DNA of 64,000 nucleotides, from contig NAVB01000490.1 of NCBI GenBank assembly GCA_002179805.1, forward strand, positions 1 to 64,000, read 5' to 3'. Positions 59,761 through 64,000 of the stretch are shown here, in pieces. The DNA is from Acanthamoeba lenticulata (lineage: Eukaryota > Discosea > Longamoebia > Acanthamoebidae). The position numbers and the translations under genes are program-made. The first letter of the stretch is position 1. The number at the start of each line of letters is the position of its first letter. The notes under the pieces are model-generated. The model did not search any database, had not been told where the DNA came from, and saw only the letters and a program-made list of their open reading frames with translations.

Positions 59761-60825
59761 ATGGAGACTCCATCAACAGAAGTGGCAGCGTCGGTACCTC
59801 AAGAACCTGAGAAGGTGCAGGCTGAGGCTGCGGTGCCTGCAGTGGTTGCAGAGGGTGAGAAGAAAAAAGCTCGCCGTAGGAAGAAGAAGGGAGGTGCTGC
59901 CGGAGGCGGCAATGCGATGGCTACTGCGCAATCGTACGGTCTCATCCAGCAGACAAGAGTGTCATCTTTCTTCTTGGCCGCCAATTGACAGCGATTTTTT
60001 TTTCTTCGTTCCAATGTGGTACGTAGGCCACGGGGTACAGCACCTGCCTCTGCCAAGGCCACACTAGCGGCTGTGGCGCATGGTATCAGGTATGAAACCT
60101 ACAAGGATGAGTCCCAGATGCAAGCCATTATGGATCTCTTCGCCAAAGATCTCTCCGAGCCCTACTCCATCTACACTTATCGCTACTTTATCAACAACTG
60201 GCCTCGACTATGCGTGCTGGTTCGTGCTGGGTTAGAGGGTCACTTCTCCTTCCCATGGCGTGGCTGACCGCGAGCTGTGCGCACTTGTCCACGACGTTGT
60301 TGGTTGCTTTTGTGTTGCGCGCCAGGCCTTTGACGCCAGTTCCGATCGAATGGTGGGCAGCATCGTGTGCAAGCTGGACAATCACCGGGGCCACTACCGC
60401 GGCTACATCGCCATGCTGGCTGTGGAGGACGGCTATCGAAAGCGAGGCATCGGTACGCTGCAGTGCCAGAGTTGTAGCTCTTCGGCCTGCGAGTTGTTCA
60501 TGGTGTATGTGCTGTTGGTTGGGGGTGCAGGTTCACAACTGGTGACGAGGGCCATCAACACGATGAAGGAGGAAGGCTGCGAAGAGGTGGTGTTGGAAAC
60601 CGAGGTCACCAACAAGGGCTCCCTGGCTCTCTACGAGAGGCTGGGCTTCATCAAGGACAAGCGACTCTGCCGCTACTACCTCAACGGCGTTGATGCCTTC
60701 AGGTACTGTTTCCAAACACGAAAGTGTAGGAGAATTGGATCATGTTTGCTGTTGTTCACAAAGTAACGACTCCTAAATCCAACTTTAGGTTGAAGATCTT
60801 CTTCTTGAAGGATCCGCCTGTGTGA
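59761..60825 (+). CDS. NAA30: N-alpha-acetyltransferase 30, NatC catalytic subunit
   Basis: Exons 59761-59938, 60041-60219, 60326-60452, 60531-60702 and 60789-60825 give 230 residues in phase. After an Ala/Glu/Lys-rich head, the GNAT fold is nearly textbook Mak3/NAA30: [36 protein letters not shown], the acetyl-CoA loop YRKRGIGSQLV (re-formed by splicing), [40 protein letters not shown] and the C-terminal [11 protein letters not shown]30 acetylates N-terminal Met followed by hydrophobic residues, with partners NAA35 and NAA38 on the ribosome. Those partners are not in this window. A possible polyadenylation signal, AATAAA, lies near 60845. Confidence 0.95.
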
Positions 60826-60982
60826 GCCGTCGAAGACGAAAGGGCAATAAAGAAGACCTCATTTTGGTGTGACTGTCGACGCTAAATCCCAGACAAATTG
60901 AGGAGGGGGGAGGTAAGTAAAGAGAGAAGACGACAAAAAGCGAAGGTCTTGGTGGAAAGGGGGCGAGCTTGTTTGTGCCAAA

Positions 60983-63900
60983 ATGGAGCAGCGGCAGTGG
61001 ACGCCGGCTACGTCCGCATCAGCGCTGGACCCGGGCACGCCCAATCGGTTGGGCGCGGTCAACCGTTCCATATCGTCCTACCGCGTGCGCCCCCTCGCGT
61101 GGGAGGACATAGAGGCAGCCGCTGTGGCTGGGGGCTACGTCATTCTCTCCCCACACAAGGGAGAAGAAACTGCATCTGAACCGGTGAATAGTTCGATTTT
61201 CCAAAACGCGACCGCAGATGAAGGACAAGAAGGACCAAAACCGTCATCTGATGGAGAAAACGGAGGCAACACCAGCAAGAAAGAGGAAGATATGAGTGAA
61301 GAGGGAGTCCAGGCCGAAGGGGAGGACGCTACAGCAAAAGTCAAAGCATCATTGTCGTCTTCAACTATGCCAGTGGGCGGCGAGGACGAACCTCCTGGCT
61401 CGACCGCCAACGATGCGGGCGGTTCCCCCACGGTGGTGGCCAAGGCCGCGAAGCTCAAGAGCGGCAGTGGCAGCAAGCGCGACTTGACCAGCTCCAAGAG
61501 CAAGAAGTCGAGCAGGCGCGATAAAGCTTTAAAGAACAGCCCCTCGTCCTCCTCCGATGCCGTGCCCACCGCGGCCACCACAACCACCTCCACAACGCCC
61601 AGCAGCAGTGGCGGTACCAGTGGTCAACACGAAAATGTAAAACGTAAGAAGAAGATGAAAAACAAAGCCGCGGCCAAGGAGAAGGAAAGGCGAGAGAAGG
61701 AGAAGAAGGAAAAGGAAGAGAAGGAGAAGGCCAACGACAACAACAACAACACCAAGTTCATGGACGGCATCATGGTGCGGGTGAGCGTGCCCGAGCGGCG
61801 CATGGTGCGGATGGTCGTCTTTCCGCCCGACGCCACGGTGCAGAGTGCCAAAGAGCAGCTCTTCATGCGCAACCCGCTGGCCGAGGACATCAGCCTCTAC
61901 GGCTTGGCCCTCGCGATCGACGCCTCCTTCGGCAACCCGTTTGCCTCGTCGCCACCCGCCGTCTCGTCGGCCGTCTTCTCCACATCCTCGCCCACCACCA
62001 GCGATTTTGGACTGCAGGCCTCATCATCATCATTGCCCGACATGCCTGCCGCCCGCTGGCTCAGAGACGACCGCCTTTTGTCGTCCTACACGATTCGGCC
62101 TGTACGTGAACCCGTCGACGGACGAATGAAACGTAGTACGACTACTAACCTTGTCGCGTGTCTTGTGTGCCGCATGTGTGCCTCTCCAGGACCAACTCGT
62201 GGAGCTCCGCAAGAAGCCGCCGCCGCTGGCCGTTGCGCTCGAGGACGGCTCGCGCAAGTCGATCCTGATCGACCCCTCGGCCCTCGCCGGCGAGCTGGCC
62301 GAGCTCGTCGTGGACGACCTCGTCGGGCCCGACGACCAGGCCAAGCGGTACACACACCAGCTTTCGCTGCCTCGCGCCGCGCTACTACTCGGGAGGCTTG
62401 GGTCTGACCTTCTCCTCCTCCTGAACCCAACCACAGGGTCTCGGAGCTGTTCGACTTTGACTTTTACTGCGTGTTGCGCGGCGGCGCTGGTGCCGCCGGT
62501 GGCGTCAGCGGCAGCGTGGCCCACCTGCCCGCCAAGTTCCCGGCGGCCTTGCTCGCCTCGTCGCCGTCGACGTCCGTCGCGCCGCCCACGGCCGACACCG
62601 TCTTCTGGCTCGATCGGCACGCGCTCTCTGCCTCTGGCCACCTGGTGCATGGTTCAAATTCCTTGTCCTTGCTGACGGCGCTGTTGTTGCTCGTGTGCCA
62701 ACACAGGGAGAAGCCGCTGTCGACCTACGGGCTGCACAATCTGCCGCTGGAGCGATACCACCTGCAGTGGAAGAAGCGACCGCACATCATCAAGGTCCAA
62801 TTGCACGCCAAGACCGCCCAGTCGACAGGTCTCGCCGCCAAGTTCACCCTCAAGTACTACTACGACACCACCGTCAAGGTCCGTCCTTCCGCTTGACCAT
62901 CCTCCTCATCGTCTTCATCGTCTTCTTCATCCTCGTCTCTGATGTTGACAAAAACATGCAGGAGGCTGTGCGTTATCTGGTGGGCAAGTACCTGGGCGCG
63001 GAGGAGAACCCCGAGGAGTACTCGCTGCAGGAGACCACCGCCCAGAGCCTCCGGCGACGACGCCTCCGCGCGCCCTCGGACGTGTTTGCGTTGAACTCGC
63101 TCGAGGACCTGTCCTCGTCTTCGTCCGTCGCCTTTGGCTCGCCGCCGTCGGTCCGTGCGATGCTGTCGCGGCCCGAGCTCTCCTCCTCGAGCTCCGACCT
63201 GACCACGAGCGGCGGGCTCGGCTCCAGCGGCTCCACCGTCCGGGACAAGATCCAGCTCTTCAACGGCTCCAGCGGAGGCGGCGTGGCCGGCTTGCTCCGC
63301 GGCCCGACATCGCCGTCGTCCTCCTCTGAATGTACGGCCACTTCCGTCGTCGCTTTGGCTGAGGCTTCAGGCTAACCCCCGTGGTGACTCGCGCAGCCCT
63401 GTTAAGCCCCGCCGCAGGCCCCCCGGTGGCCGGCCGGGCGGGTCCCTACTCGCGCACGGCCAGCGCAGGGCAGATGATCTACACCACGGCCAGCGGCAGT
63501 CGAAACCGCGGCGCGAGCAGCCAAGCGACGGTCCTCGAGCCCTCGCCCGCGGGAGACGGCTTGGCCTCCTCTAGTGGCACCACGACGACGGCCGCAGCCG
63601 CGGCCGAAGACGGCTTCTGGCTCGACGGCGACGACACCCTTTCGCAATACGACCTCGCACCCACCGTGCGTCCCGTCTCGGCTCTCCCTCCTTCTTGTAA
63701 GGCTGGCCTGCTGACCTGACGCGTGCTGGACCGAGCAGGACACGCTGCATCTGCGCATCAACCCGCACAAGGTCCTCCAGGAGCCCCTGAACTACGTCAA
63801 CGTCTCGTTCGCCGACGTCGCACCCGACATGCTGCCCATCCTCGCGTCCCTCGTCGTGCGGCCGGCGTTGGCCAAGGAGGAGCCTCACGGCGCCGCCACG

Positions 63901-64000
63901 GCCGGGACCGGCGCCGCGGCCGGCCTGACGGTGTCCGTCTCCTCCGAGCATGTGGAGGTCACGACGTCACTGGAGCCCACGGCGCCGCCGCAGTCCGCGG
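60983..64000 (+). CDS. Multi-domain protein with repeated talin-F0/ubiquitin-like domains, 3' end outside window
   Basis: Starts MEQRQWTPATSASALDPG. A conserved segment (SISSYRVRPLAWEDIEAAAV) is followed by a low-complexity Ser/Lys/Glu region. From about 61760, segments resemble FERM F0/ubiquitin-like units that end with a W/F-L-D/R...Y...L pattern: RMVRMVVFPPDATVQSAKEQ to ARWLRDDRLLSSYTI (61800-62095); SRKSILIDPSALAGELAELV to VFWLDRHALSASGHL with LSTYGL (62250-62735); and HIIKVQLHAK with FTLKYYYDTTVKEAVRYLVG (62785-62985) to GFWLDGDDTLSQYDL (63610-63655). Talin F0 and kindlin show this WL...L..Y.I motif. The last exon in the window reads GLTVSVSSEHVEVTTSLEPT. A cytoskeletal adaptor or Rap/Ras-linked protein is likely. 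The gene runs off the right edge, so the main C-terminal domain is not seen. Confidence 0.68.

Noticed and set aside
1..64000. Mobile elements, viral insertions, CRISPR arrays or an operon-like defence system
   Set aside because: No reverse transcriptase, transposase, integrase, capsid or Cas-like reading frame, and no direct-repeat array was seen on either strand.

Overview
The window is nuclear DNA of a free-living amoeba, most probably Acanthamoeba. It is GC-rich and read with the standard code. Genes are packed at about one per 2.5 kb on both strands and cut by many short GT-AG introns, mostly 60-110 nt with donors such as gtacgt, gtgcgt or gtacgc. The protein set fits an amoebozoan: RasGAP, RhoGEF, gelsolin, talin-like and RCC1-kinase proteins beside an adenosylcobalamin-dependent ribonucleotide reductase. 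Species is inferred from style and content, not proven.

Layout. 1-13.6 kb: a transmembrane RasGAP gene running off the left edge (-), an F-box/DUF1399 gene (-), an HSL-type alpha/beta hydrolase (+), a membrane-anchored methyltransferase-like gene (-) and a CorA-type transporter (-). 13.8-28.6 kb, all +: an ankyrin protein, a mitochondrial carrier-like protein, an ALDH7 aldehyde dehydrogenase and a large gelsolin-repeat protein, followed by a tRNA-Ser (-). 29.0-42.4 kb: a type-B carboxylesterase (-), a NAK-family kinase fused to an ANTH domain (-), MCTS1 (+), a small heat-shock protein (-) and a class II ribonucleotide reductase (-). 42.7-50.5 kb, +: a DH-PH RhoGEF, a 0.95-kb gap holding a strong hairpin, and an RCC1-SAM-tyrosine-kinase-like protein. 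50.7-56.8 kb, -: an AKAP7-like 2H phosphoesterase, two identical tRNA-Met genes, a double-SAP protein and an acinus homologue. 57.1-64.0 kb, +: an unrecognised protein, the NatC acetyltransferase NAA30, and a multi-domain talin-F0-like protein cut by the right edge.

This is an ordinary euchromatic region. I see no operon-like system, transposon, CRISPR array or integrated virus. Shared themes are actin and Ras/Rho signalling (RasGAP, RhoGEF, gelsolin, talin-like, kinases) and RNA processing or translation (acinus, MCTS1, tRNAs). Several neighbours are head-to-head with 150-400 bp between start codons, so they probably share promoter regions. The most unusual items are the NAK-ANTH fusion, the B12-dependent reductase with a likely mitochondrial presequence, the RCC1-SAM-kinase fusion and the 54-nt hairpin at 45560-45613.

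Exon joins were worked out by hand. Where I give an amino-acid length, the exon lengths sum to a multiple of three. Other internal junctions are approximate.
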